Notes: generated by a model not told the origin, from the sequence alone. Positions 1 through 7,313 are shown, counted from the stretch's first letter. The stretch: 8,579 nt of DNA from Magnetovibrio sp. (GCA_016763255.1 JAESUA010000285.1:1-8579), one strand, 5' to 3'. A program made the numbers and translations.

Positions 1-140
1 GCTTGTTGTCGATGGAGGCCAGCCGCAGCTCTTGGGTGAAGCGCCGCGTGCGAACGTCGGTGGTCAGGCGGAACGGATTGCTGCCAGCCACCGGGCCGAA
101 CAGGGCGGTGACGATCGCGCCATAGGTGATGCTCTCGTCG
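1..140 (-). other. TonB-dependent receptor-like segment joined in frame to the membrane protein
   Basis: Read in the same frame as the upstream membrane protein, residues ~203-249 contain TYGAIVTALFG followed by RRFTQELRLAS and IDNK. The FTQELRLAS string is very typical of outer-membrane TonB-dependent receptors, especially those of sphingomonads, where it opens a beta strand of the barrel. It is not expected in an MscS channel. By hand count, GC is 82 of 120 over positions 1-120 (68%), against 30 of 60 over 241-300 (50%), and the codons here are richer in G or C at the third position. The palindrome GATATC at 141-146 sits at the apparent join and may be coincidence. The simplest explanation is a chimeric assembly or amplification product; a real rearrangement is less likely. 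Confidence 0.5.
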
Positions 141-748
141 GATATCGCCTTGAGCCGGTTGTCCACCATGCGCGCCGCGCTGTTGGCCAACCATAGCAAA
201 ACCACCAGCGCGACCACGCCTTTGACCACCACCAAAAGCGACAATCGAAAGGTGCCAAGATCGATGGCTAGGCTGTCCATAAAGGCCAACACCGGATTCA
301 ATAAACCGATGATGTCCAGCGCCGTCACCGCCCATACAAACAGCGCCGCCGCCTTGGACCACCAGGGATCGGCGATGAAGTTAAGCATTAGGCGGATCAC
401 CACCCAGGCCGTCAAAAGGCTCACGCAAAAGCCAATAATGGCCGAGGGCCATGCCAATTGCAGGGCGCTGAGTTGCGCCATTCCGGCATATACCAACCAT
501 GCCAAAGGCAACACTAACGGTCTCAAGATCACCGTGGCCTGATGGCGGTATTTGTTGGCCCAATCCCCGGCGAGGGTTTTATCCAACAGCTGAACCGCCG
601 GACGGGCGGTGATGCGCGCCGTAAAATACGTCAGCACCACAACCGCCAACTGAACCAGATTGGGGATCACCAGAACATGGGTTTGCACGAAGGCGATGAG
701 CCCTTCGAACACTTGATTTAGCTGCTCAACATCGAAAGAACCGTCCAC
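1..748 (-). CDS. MscS-like multi-pass membrane protein, 5' part, open at window edge
   Basis: The reading frame starts with GTG at 748 and stays open to the window edge, giving 249 codons. I chose GTG because a strong AGGGGGAG ribosome binding site lies about six bases upstream and no in-frame ATG is nearby. Residues 1-200 are strongly hydrophobic, with about five predicted membrane segments (roughly 17-45, 73-93, 102-122, 133-157 and 169-190) followed by a basic stretch, NSAARMVDNRLKA. This resembles the helices preceding the pore helix of large MscS-family mechanosensitive channels. The expected next part, a glycine/alanine-rich pore helix and beta domain, does not appear. From about residue 203 the sequence instead resembles a TonB-dependent receptor (listed separately). 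The MscS assignment is by topology and general resemblance only; it could be another multi-pass family. The gene is divergent from azlC. Confidence 0.6.
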   Translation of the reverse strand, partial: MDGSFDVEQLNQVFEGLIAFVQTHVLVIPNLVQLAVVVLTYFTARITARPAVQLLDKTLAGDWANKYRHQATVILRPLVLPLAWLVYAGMAQLSALQLAWPSAIIGFCVSLLTAWVVIRLMLNFIADPWWSKAAALFVWAVTALDIIGLLNPVLAFMDSLAIDLGTFRLSLLVVVKGVVALVVLLWLANSAARMVDNRLKAISDESITYGAIVTALFGPVAGSNPFRLTTDVRTRRFTQELRLASIDNK

Positions 749-961
749 GGCTCACTCCCCCTAAAACGCCCCCGGCTCAGAGCCTAAGACGCCGTGCAGC
801 TGGGTGCAATACGATGTTTAACCACAGAGTGAAACAGATCCACTGAATCGCAGCCGACTCCTCGCCATGTCCACCTGTGAACACAGCCATGCACCAAGCA
901 CATTTGCGTTCCGGTCTTCGCACGTGCAGTATGACAGCCCCTCCGACAAAATAAAGTCACC
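749..961. other. Divergent intergenic region, nothing firm found
   Basis: This region of about 210 bases separates the minus-strand membrane protein from azlC and should hold both promoters. The only site I can support is the GGGGGAG ribosome binding site near 755-762 for the minus-strand gene. A possible plus-strand promoter, TTGCGT at 904-909 and CAGTAT at 927-932 with 17-base spacing, is a poor match to consensus. Reading frames here lack coding character. Confidence 0.4.
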
Positions 962-1723
962 ATGACCGCAACCGAGCCCCCCACAACCACGAGCTCTGCC
1001 TTTGCCACGCCGCGCGCCGCATTTTGGGGCGGGGTTCGCGAGGCCGCAGGCGTTCCCGTGATGGTTATGGGTGCCAGTTTTGTGGGCTTTGGATCGATGA
1101 TCAACGATGTGGGTTGGTCTGTTTGGCATGGCCTCTATTCCACCTTGTCGACCTGGGCGCTTCCGGGCCAAGTCGCCATGGCGGAAATGGCCTATACCGG
1201 CGCGCCCCTGGCGGCAATGGTGTTGGCGGTGGTTTTCATCAATGCCCGCCTGATGCCGTTGGTGGCCTCATTGCTGCCCCATATCCGTTGCCCTGGCGTC
1301 GCACCGTGGAAATATTATCTGGCTTCCATGCTGATCGCCGCCACCAGTTGGGTCGGCACCATGCGCCGGTTACCTGATCTCAAACAGGACCAGCGACTCT
1401 CATACCTGTGCGGCTACGGCTTGTTGCTGTATGGGCTTTCCCCCATCGCCACCACCATCGGCTTTTATCTGGCAGGCCAAGTGCCTCAGCCGGTGACCTT
1501 GGCGCTGATGTTTTTGAACCCACTGTATTTTTTGCTGCTGTTTTTATTCGACCTGCATAAACCATCCAAGGTTTTGTCGCTGGTGTTCGGCGCGGCCTTG
1601 GGTCCGGCCCTGTATCTGTGGGTGCCCAATTGGCGCTTGATCATCACCGGCCTGGTGGGCGGCACCGCAGCATGGTGGCTGGCCCGCACAAAGTTATTCA
1701 AGCGAGGGCCTCATCATGACTGA
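962..1723 (+). CDS. azlC: AzlC family branched-chain amino-acid exporter, large subunit
   Basis: The product is a 253-residue integral membrane protein of the AzlC/YgaZ family. With its small partner AzlD/YgaH it exports branched-chain amino acids and their analogues across the inner membrane. After a polar N-terminus (1-25) come the typical AzlC features: GVREAAGVPVMVMGASFVGFG (roughly 24-44), the conserved PGQ (68-70) opening a helix, and VFINARLMPL (91-100), which matches the family's conserved N-x-R region. Further hydrophobic segments lie at about 118-133, 148-171, 178-198, 204-221 and 226-241. Length is normal. The ATG at 962 is the first start after an in-frame TGA at 932, although no good Shine-Dalgarno sequence precedes it. 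The stop overlaps the azlD start by eight bases, so the two are translated together. The substrate of this particular pair is inferred from the family. Confidence 0.9.
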   Translation: MTATEPPTTTSSAFATPRAAFWGGVREAAGVPVMVMGASFVGFGSMINDVGWSVWHGLYSTLSTWALPGQVAMAEMAYTGAPLAAMVLAVVFINARLMPLVASLLPHIRCPGVAPWKYYLASMLIAATSWVGTMRRLPDLKQDQRLSYLCGYGLLLYGLSPIATTIGFYLAGQVPQPVTLALMFLNPLYFLLLFLFDLHKPSKVLSLVFGAALGPALYLWVPNWRLIITGLVGGTAAWWLARTKLFKRGPHHD

Positions 1724-2051
1724 GCCGTCTCTTTATAGTCCCGTATTGATGATCACCTTGGCGGCCGTGGCGACGTATGCCTCACGTCTTTTGGGCACAT
1801 TTTTATCGGGGAAAATCAGTACCGATTCCGCCGTGATCGAATGGATCACCTGTGTGACTTACGCTTTGCTGGCTGGACTTGTGGTGCGCATGATCTGGCT
1901 GCCCATCGGGGCGTTGGCCCAAACCCCGGATTGGATGCGCTTGACCGCAGCCGCAACCGGGTTGATTGTCTTTGCGATCTCTCGCAAAAACATTGGCCTG
2001 GCGGTGCTGCTGGGGAGTTTGGTCTTGGTCGCCTTAACCAGTCTCTTTTGA
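1716..2051 (+). CDS. azlD: AzlD family small subunit of branched-chain amino-acid exporter
   Basis: This 111-residue, almost wholly hydrophobic protein is the usual size for AzlD/YgaH, the second subunit of the AzlCD exporter. The N-terminal part shows the family pattern VATYASRLLGTFLSG (18-32), and the helices run at roughly 8-30, 42-65, 76-89 and 92-111. The ATG lies inside the end of azlC, and a GCGAGGG ribosome binding site at 1702-1708 has good spacing of seven bases, so translational coupling is likely. The C-terminus ends with the last membrane helix. The gene ends four bases from the end of the convergent kinase gene, leaving no room for a separate terminator. Confidence 0.9.
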   Translation: MTEPSLYSPVLMITLAAVATYASRLLGTFLSGKISTDSAVIEWITCVTYALLAGLVVRMIWLPIGALAQTPDWMRLTAAATGLIVFAISRKNIGLAVLLGSLVLVALTSLF

Positions 2052-2055
2052 TATT

Positions 2056-3173
2056 TTACGCGCTGAGGCGATCGGCAGGTAGGCTCACCGTCACCGTGGT
2101 GCCAATACCGAGATCACTTTCAATCAACAAATGCCCGCCATGGGCTTCGACCAGCCCCTTGGTCAACGGCAAGCCCAGCCCCGTGCCTTCGATATCACGT
2201 TCACGCGAAATATCCGTGCGCTCAAACGGCCGGACAACTTTTTCAAGGTCATTTTTGGGGATGCCAATGCCTTGATCCGCGATGGTGAGAACCATATTTC
2301 CGCCGCCATTCATAATGGCCCCGACCTTCACATCGCCGCCATCGGGTGAGTACTTCACCGCATTGCTCACCAGTTTGTGACGATTTGCGCCATCATGGTG
2401 TGATCGGCCCGCACGGTGGGCATGGCATCGTCGACCTCGATCCGAAAGACGATATTGTCACTGGGATAAGCCCCGCCGACGCGCTCGACCACATCGTTGA
2501 TCAGCGCCTCCATATCCACTACGCCATCATGGAGTTCAAGGCGGTCGGCTTCAATTTTGGAGATGTCCAAAACCGTGCCGATTAAGCCATGAAGATAGCG
2601 CCCCGATTTCATGATGTCCTGGGTGTATTCGCGCTGCTTTTCATTCAACTCACCGCTGATACCGCTCAGCATCATTTCCGAAAAGCCAATCACCGCGTTC
2701 AGCGGCGTGCGCAACTCATGGCTCAAATTGGCGATAAAACTAGATTTTGATCGGGTGGCAAATTCTGCCAATTCCTTGGCTTCGCGCACCTCTTGTTCTG
2801 ATTTTGCACGCTGGCGAGCGTATTTGACGGCCCGCAGCAAAACTTTACGATAGGTTTCGTCTTTGATGAGAAAATCCTGGGCCCCATGTTGCAGGGCTGC
2901 CAAGCCAACCTTTTCATCCGAGGTCGAGGTCAACACCACGATGCCCGTGCCCTCAGCCGCTGCAAATACAGAATCGACCGTCGCCAAACCGTAAGAATCT
3001 GGCAACGTCAGATCCAACAAGATCAGATCGAAGTCTTCGCTCGCAAGCTTATCGCACGCCACTTGCACCGTTCCCGCAACAATCAGATCATAATCTTCGG
3101 TTGGATCTTCGTTCAGCAGACTCCTGACCATGAGCACCGAAGTGCTGCTGTCTTCAACCAACAAAATTTTCAT
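2056..3173 (-). pseudogene. Receiver-histidine kinase hybrid, broken by a one-base frameshift
   Basis: Restoring one base gives a protein of about 372 residues. Residues 1-120 form a CheY-like receiver: acidic pair E7-D8, phosphoacceptor D54 in LILLDLTLPDS, T82 and K104. A short helical linker leads to a HisKA domain with the H box SHELRTPLN (phosphorylated H152), then a HATPase_c domain with N box SNAVKYSPDGG, G1 box DQGIGIP and G2 box GTGLGLP. There is no membrane segment, so it should act in the cytoplasm; such receiver-first kinases take input from another phosphodonor or partner. The start ATG at 3173 has GGGGGGA just upstream. The upstream frame reads ...AQIVTNW then stops at 2367-2369, while the other frame continues VSNAVKYS. 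Inserting one G on the plus strand between 2372 and 2373 restores ...TNLVSNAVKYS. As written, the first product (268 residues) lacks the ATP-binding domain. Sequencing error and genuine mutation are both possible. Confidence 0.88.
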
Positions 3174-3412
3174 TCGTCCCCCCAGACGATCTTAATTCAT
3201 TGTGTTGAGCTTAACAGTTATTAGCCTCTTCACAAGCGGCAGATTGTAACGGCTGAAAAAATAAGACCTATGATTGATTTCAATGAACTCCGGTGATGTT
3301 TCGAACAAATCTAAAAAATCATATTGTTTGGAAACAATCCTTTACGAATTTTTTAGGCCTTTTCGGGCACTGTGGAATCACTCAAAGTTGAAAACACATC
3401 CATGGCGGATTA
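3174..3412. other. AT-rich divergent intergenic region
   Basis: These ~240 bases lie between the kinase gene and the small coiled-coil gene and should carry both promoters. The stretch 3240-3360 is distinctly AT-rich and contains a perfect 16-base palindrome (listed separately). I could not pick convincing -35/-10 pairs. A reading frame beginning at 3274 on the plus strand runs into the next gene out of frame and has no coding character. Confidence 0.5.
3323..3338. promoter_or_regulatory. Perfect 16-base palindrome, possible operator
   Basis: ATTGTTTGGAAACAAT has seven-base perfect arms (3323-3329 and 3332-3338) around a central GG. It lies 75 bases upstream of the small membrane-protein start at 3413 and about 150 bases upstream of the kinase start at 3173, so it could serve either gene as a dimeric regulator site. 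No T-run follows and the stem is AT-rich, so it is not a terminator. The regulator is unknown. A palindrome this size in AT-rich DNA can also arise by chance. Confidence 0.3.
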
Positions 3413-3742
3413 ATGGCACAGACATTATCTATTCTTGGTTTTATGCTGGCCCTGCTCTCTCTGGTTTTTGCGAGCGAGTTGATGCGTCGCGCCAGCCATC
3501 GCCAAACCGAGTTGGAAACCGCGCTTTTTAAGGCCGTGTGTCGTATTCAAAAATTGGAAAACGGCGTCTATCACGTGGAAAAACTCGCCGCAGAAATTCG
3601 TCACCAACGCAAACGCCAGGCACAGACCATCACCGCCTTAGCTCATAAAGGGGCGAATAAGGGGGCCAAACATGCCGAAGGATCGGGCGATCGTTTCACC
3701 CCTTCAACCCACATTGCAAAACCCAGCCGCAAAACCGGCTAA
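3413..3742 (+). CDS. Small membrane-anchored coiled-coil protein, function unknown
   Basis: The 109-residue product has one N-terminal hydrophobic segment at about 5-22 (LSILGFMLALLSLVFASEL). A charged helical stretch with heptad-like spacing follows from about 25 to 75, then a basic, glycine- and lysine-rich flexible tail (78-109). There is no lipobox, and the hydrophobic segment reads as an uncleaved anchor. The short N-terminus suggests the helix and tail lie in the cytoplasm, although topology is not certain. The ATG at 3413 is preceded by GGCGGA (3404-3409), a weak ribosome binding site. A three-codon frame from 3402 ends in TAATG overlapping this start. I do not recognise the family. 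The gene stands alone between the divergent kinase gene and convergent prmA. Confidence concerns its being a gene, not its function. Confidence 0.65.
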   Translation: MAQTLSILGFMLALLSLVFASELMRRASHRQTELETALFKAVCRIQKLENGVYHVEKLAAEIRHQRKRQAQTITALAHKGANKGAKHAEGSGDRFTPSTHIAKPSRKTG

Positions 3743-3760
3743 GTCCCCCATTTTTTTTAT

Positions 3761-4636
3761 TTAGGCGCGCTTGCGCAACACCAAGGTGCGCCAGCCTTCA
3801 CGCGTATAGCGCTGTTCGAGCTTAAGGCCTTGGGCTAAATACGGCCCCAGCACAAAACGTTCGTCGCACACAATCAATCCCGACAACACCACAAAACCAC
3901 CGGGGGCTAGGCGTCGCGCCAAATCCGGGGCCATTGCCACCAGCGGGCGGGCCAAAATATTGGCCACGATCAAATCATGACGGGCTTGAGCCGAGACCGG
4001 TTTGAACCCCGCACCGACCCGAAAATCGACCAAACCCTGAACGCCATTGAGCAGCGCATTTTCACGTGCCACGCGGATCGCGACGGGATCGATATCGGTG
4101 CCCAGCACAGATAATTTCCACAGCTTGGCCATGGCGATGGCAAGGATGCCGGACCCGGTGCCAACATCCAACGGATTGGCAAAACCATACCGCTTGCCCA
4201 AAGCCTCGATCGCCTGCAAACAACCTGACGTGGTTGCGTGGGTGCCGGTGCCAAACGCCGCGCCAGGATCGATGCGCATGGGAATGCGGCCGGGCAGCGG
4301 GCGGTCGTCAACATGGCTGGCATAGATAAAGAACCGGCCCACATCGATGGGCGGAAATTCTTTGAGATTTTCGGCAACCCAGTCACGCGGCGCAAGTTCT
4401 TCAATGTACACCGTGGGGGCATCAATGCCCAAGGCCGTGGCCGTGTTTTTAAGGGTCGCCCTCACCGCGTCCGCATCGGGTTGAATGGTGGTGAAAGCTT
4501 CGATACGTTGCACGCCGCGTGGTTCATCAACCGTCCACATTAAGGATTCCACCAGCGGTTCAAGCGCCTGTTCGAAGGCATCCACATGCTGGTCGGCGAT
4601 CTCCAGGCCAATGCGCCAAATTTTTGATTTTACCAT
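3761..4636 (-). CDS. prmA: Ribosomal protein L11 methyltransferase
   Basis: PrmA transfers methyl groups from S-adenosylmethionine to amino groups of ribosomal protein L11 in the cytoplasm. With the chosen start the protein has 291 residues, normal for the family. An N-terminal L11-recognition domain (about 1-95) is followed by RIDPGAAFGTGTHATTSGCL (about 121-140), the hallmark PrmA segment. The class I methyltransferase motif LDVGTGSGILAIA (156-168) binds the cofactor, DIDPVAIRVARENA (181-194) carries the acidic residues contacting it, and VANILARPL (224-232) matches the family's N-[IL]-L-A motif. The frame extends upstream to a TTG at 4681 and an ATG at 4663, but neither has a ribosome binding site. 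Tandem ATGs at 4639 and 4636 follow CCAGGG, which is best spaced for 4636. Low-level gene expression is expected. Its 3' end lies 18 bases from the convergent small gene. Confidence 0.94.
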   Translation of the reverse strand: MVKSKIWRIGLEIADQHVDAFEQALEPLVESLMWTVDEPRGVQRIEAFTTIQPDADAVRATLKNTATALGIDAPTVYIEELAPRDWVAENLKEFPPIDVGRFFIYASHVDDRPLPGRIPMRIDPGAAFGTGTHATTSGCLQAIEALGKRYGFANPLDVGTGSGILAIAMAKLWKLSVLGTDIDPVAIRVARENALLNGVQGLVDFRVGAGFKPVSAQARHDLIVANILARPLVAMAPDLARRLAPGGFVVLSGLIVCDERFVLGPYLAQGLKLEQRYTREGWRTLVLRKRA

Positions 4637-4898
4637 CATGACCCTGGTATGGAAGAGCGTCATGCCGACGTCAACGCACAATGTCGCCTTGGGGACAGAT
4701 TAAGTCTAAGCACTTGATATCAATCGCATTGGAATTCCCCGTTGCCTCAAACGATCTAATATTAAAAACCCCTAATTTGTGCGGATTTTGTGCACATGAT
4801 ATATTATCACTCAGCAATATATGCAGAGACTGACTTAATACTCTCGTGCTGAAGGTCCAGGGGTGGCGGCCAAGGGCACCAAAAATGGGAGACGAGTG
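4637..4898. promoter_or_regulatory. AT-rich divergent regulatory region with two palindromes
   Basis: About 260 bases lie between prmA and the 30-codon gene. The part from about 4700 to 4850 is markedly AT-rich compared with its surroundings. It contains a perfect ten-base palindrome TTGATATCAA at 4714-4723 and TGATATATTATCA at 4797-4809 (five-base arms around TAT). The first resembles two FNR-type half sites, but without the four-base spacer of a true FNR box. Promoters for both prmA and the small gene must be here; I could not identify hexamers with confidence. Confidence 0.35.
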
Positions 4899-4991
4899 AT
4901 GCATGACATGCATAATCTAACGCACAAATATGGATTGGCCGTACTGGGTGGCCTGTTGATGTTTGCCTATATCATGGTGATTTTCACCTAA
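4899..4991 (+). CDS. 30-residue single-helix membrane protein
   Basis: An ATG at 4899 opens a 30-codon frame ending in TAA at 4989-4991. A strong ribosome binding site, GGGAG at 4887-4891, sits seven bases upstream, much better than those of prmA or uvrD. The product has a short polar, histidine-containing N-terminus (residues 1-10, with H2, H5, H9 and K10) and one membrane helix at about 11-29 (YGLAVLGGLLMFAYIMVIF) with a GG pair that could pack against another helix. This layout is typical of small accessory subunits of membrane complexes, for example oxidase or transporter helpers, but I cannot name a family. The gene lies on the strand opposite prmA and uvrD with its own AT-rich upstream region. 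The call rests on ribosome binding site, composition and placement only. Confidence 0.6.
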   Translation: MHDMHNLTHKYGLAVLGGLLMFAYIMVIFT

Positions 4992-5013
4992 GCTCAACGC
5001 TTATACCAACCCT

Positions 5014-5036
5014 CAAAATGTGGGCTTTGGCCTCAC
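5014..5036 (-). terminator. Possible weak terminator after uvrD
   Basis: On the minus strand, GTG-A-GGC, loop CAAA, GCC-CAC forms a six-pair stem with one bulged A, followed by ATTTT. The stem overlaps the uvrD stop codon. The T-run is only four bases, so efficiency is doubtful. Confidence 0.3.
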
Positions 5037-7309
5037 ACCGTTTCGACAAAACTGGCCATGACTTTTTTGGCACCGGCTTTTTCAAACTGGATGTCGAGCT
5101 TATCACCATCCACGGACTTGATTTTGCCATAGCCAAATTTTTGGTGAAAGATACGTTGACCGACACCCAGGCCATTGCTGGAAACCCGTGCCTGGGCAAA
5201 CACTATGTCGTCTTCTGGCTTGCGTTCTTGGGCACGTTTCCAGCCTCCCCCATAACCTTGGCGCGGGGTGGAACTGGAGGCACCATGGTCTTCACCAAAA
5301 CCACCGCCGGAGATGCCCATTTGCCTGGCCCGTTCAACATGTTCGGCGGGCAATTCATCGACAAAGCGCGACGGCAACGAGGATTGCCACTGGCCATAAA
5401 TGCGCCGGTTGGCGGCAAACGATACGGCGGCGCGTTTGCGTGCCCGGGTGAGGCCGACATAAGCCAAGCGGCGCTCTTCTTCCAGACCATTGGTGCCGCT
5501 TTCGTCCAACGAACGTTGGTGGGGGAACAAGCCATCTTCCCAACCGGGCAAAAACACGGTGTCAAATTCCAGGCCCTTGGCGCCGTGCAAGGTCATCATG
5601 GTGATTTTATCTGTGCTTTGATTGTCTTCGTTGTCCATCACCAGTGATACATGTTCGAGAAAGCTGGTCATGGTGTCGAATTCACTGAGGCCCACCACCA
5701 ATTCCTTAAGGTTTTCAATGCGCCCCGGGGCATCGATGGATTTGTCCTGCTTCCACATATCCATATAACCGGACTCATCGAGCACAATGCCCATCAAATC
5801 TGCCGGTGTGTGGTCTTGGGCTTGCTTGCGCCACTGATCAAAATTGATCAACAAGTCGGTGAAGGTTTTTTTCAGCCTGGCCTTCAACTCGTCGGTGGTG
5901 ATCAATTCGCGGATCGCGACAACCATCGAGATGCCGCGCGCCCGGGCATGCATATGAACCACCTGCATGGCCACCTTGCCGAGGCCGCGTTTGGGCAAGT
6001 TGACGATGCGCTGAAACGCCAAATCATCATCGGGCGATGAAATCACCCGCAGATAGGCCACCGCATCACGAATTTCCTGGCGTTCGTAAAAGCGCAGCCC
6101 GCCGATCACCTGATAAGGGATCGCCAAGGTGATCATGCGTTCTTCAAACTCTCGGGTTTGGGCCGAGGTCCGCACCAAGATCGCCATGGTCGACAAATTT
6201 TCGCCGTTACGGTGGAAGGTTTCGATTTCATCGCCGACCCAGCGGGCTTCTTCGGCCGAATCCCACACCCCAAGCACCCGCACCTTTTCGCCGTCCTCAA
6301 GGTCGGTCCACAAGGTTTTGCCCAACCGCCCTTCGTTGTTGGCGATCAGCGCCGCGGCCGCGCCGAGGATATGCGGGGTGGAGCGATAATTTTGTTCCAA
6401 GCGCACCACCTTGGCACCGGGAAAATCCTTTTCAAAGCGCAAGATGTTGCCGACTTCGGCACCGCGCCAAGAATAAATCGATTGATCGTCATCGCCGACA
6501 CAACACAGATTTTGATGACCCTGGGCCAACAGCCGCAGCCACAGATACTGGGCCACGTTGGTATCTTGATATTCATCCACCAAGACATAACGAAACCGCT
6601 GCTGATAATATTTCAAGGTCTCGGGCTGGCTTTGAAACAGGTGCACGCACAGCATCAGCAAATCGCCAAAATCGGCGGCGTTGATGTCCTGCAGGCGTTT
6701 TTGGTAATCTTTATAAACTTTGTGGGCGTTGCCATCCAAGGCTTCGGCGGCCTCAGATTCCGCCACTTTATTGGGCATCAAAGAGCGATCTTTCCAGCGT
6801 TGTATAACCGCCGAAAATGCCCGTGGCGGAAAGCGCTTGGAATCGATTTCACGGGCGTCCAAAATTTGTTTGAGCAGCCGCACCTGATCATCGGTGTCCA
6901 AGATGACAAAATTGGGTTTCAAGCCGACCATTTCGGCGTGGCGACGCAAAATCCGCGCGGCCAGGGCGTGGAAAGTGCCGACCCACCAGCCTTCCACCGG
7001 AGTCCCCAACATCTGGCCGACGCGGTCTTGCATTTCGCGCGCCGCCTTGTTGGTAAAGGTCACCGCCAACAATTCACCGGGCCGCGCCTTACCCTGCATC
7101 AATATATGCCCCAGGCGGGTGGTCAGCACGCGGGTTTTACCGGTGCCGGCACCGGCCAGCACCAACACCGGACCGTCCATGGCCTCAACCGCTTCGCGCT
7201 GGCTTTCGTTCAGCCCGTCCAGATAAACCGTCGGGCGTTGGGGGGCCGCAAGTTCGGATACAGGAGCGGGCTCGTCAGCCGGGTCCATCAATTCAAAAGG
7301 ATCATTCAT
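5033..7309 (-). CDS. uvrD: ATP-dependent 3'-5' DNA helicase, UvrD/PcrA type
   Basis: This superfamily 1A helicase unwinds DNA with 3'-5' polarity in nucleotide excision repair, mismatch repair and removal of RecA filaments or stalled RNA polymerase. From the chosen start it has 758 residues, normal for UvrD/PcrA. Motifs in order: Q-motif region LNESQREAV (33-41), Walker A AGAGTGKT (52-59), VTFTNKAAREM (83-93), Walker B VDEYQDTN (244-251), motif III GDDDQSIYSWRG (272-283), NYRST (307-311), TLHGAKGLEF (573-582) and LAYVGLTRAR (614-623). A glycine-rich linker (~665-711) leads to the C-terminal Tudor-like domain GQRIFHQKFGYGKI (717-730 onward), which in relatives binds RNA polymerase. An upstream TTG at 7366 would add 19 residues, but these lack family resemblance. 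The ATG at 7309 has no Shine-Dalgarno sequence; a TATATA six bases before it suggests a leaderless message. The gene lies downstream of the clc gene on the same strand. Confidence 0.95.
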   Translation of the reverse strand: MNDPFELMDPADEPAPVSELAAPQRPTVYLDGLNESQREAVEAMDGPVLVLAGAGTGKTRVLTTRLGHILMQGKARPGELLAVTFTNKAAREMQDRVGQMLGTPVEGWWVGTFHALAARILRRHAEMVGLKPNFVILDTDDQVRLLKQILDAREIDSKRFPPRAFSAVIQRWKDRSLMPNKVAESEAAEALDGNAHKVYKDYQKRLQDINAADFGDLLMLCVHLFQSQPETLKYYQQRFRYVLVDEYQDTNVAQYLWLRLLAQGHQNLCCVGDDDQSIYSWRGAEVGNILRFEKDFPGAKVVRLEQNYRSTPHILGAAAALIANNEGRLGKTLWTDLEDGEKVRVLGVWDSAEEARWVGDEIETFHRNGENLSTMAILVRTSAQTREFEERMITLAIPYQVIGGLRFYERQEIRDAVAYLRVISSPDDDLAFQRIVNLPKRGLGKVAMQVVHMHARARGISMVVAIRELITTDELKARLKKTFTDLLINFDQWRKQAQDHTPADLMGIVLDESGYMDMWKQDKSIDAPGRIENLKELVVGLSEFDTMTSFLEHVSLVMDNEDNQSTDKITMMTLHGAKGLEFDTVFLPGWEDGLFPHQRSLDESGTNGLEEERRLAYVGLTRARKRAAVSFAANRRIYGQWQSSLPSRFVDELPAEHVERARQMGISGGGFGEDHGASSSTPRQGYGGGWKRAQERKPEDDIVFAQARVSSNGLGVGQRIFHQKFGYGKIKSVDGDKLDIQFEKAGAKKVMASFVETV

Positions 7310-7313
7310 GCAC

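Noticed and set aside
126..542. A 138-codon plus-strand frame opposite the MscS-like gene
   Set aside because: The minus strand encodes clear membrane helices with a strong ribosome binding site; the plus-strand product is low-complexity and Thr/Ala/Lys-rich.
2056..2370. A separate short ATPase gene starting at GTG 2370
   Set aside because: It would begin inside the N box, lacks the preceding helix needed for a folded HATPase domain, and has no ribosome binding site; a frameshift explains it better.
3725..3758. Hairpin AGCCG/CGGCT followed by a run of eight T, possible terminator of the small coiled-coil gene
   Set aside because: The T-run starts ten bases after the stem and the stem is only five pairs, so it does not fit an intrinsic terminator. 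Termination here remains possible by other means.
4637..4681. Longer prmA starting at TTG 4681 or ATG 4663
   Set aside because: The added residues lack family resemblance and ribosome binding sites; the tandem ATGs at 4639/4636 follow CCAGGG.
4671..4913. An 80-codon minus-strand frame upstream of prmA
   Set aside because: It spans the AT-rich intergenic region, has no ribosome binding site or domain, and overlaps the start of the better-supported 30-codon gene.
5018..5647. A 209-codon plus-strand frame antisense to the uvrD 3' end
   Set aside because: It is a shadow of uvrD, with no good start signal and no family character.
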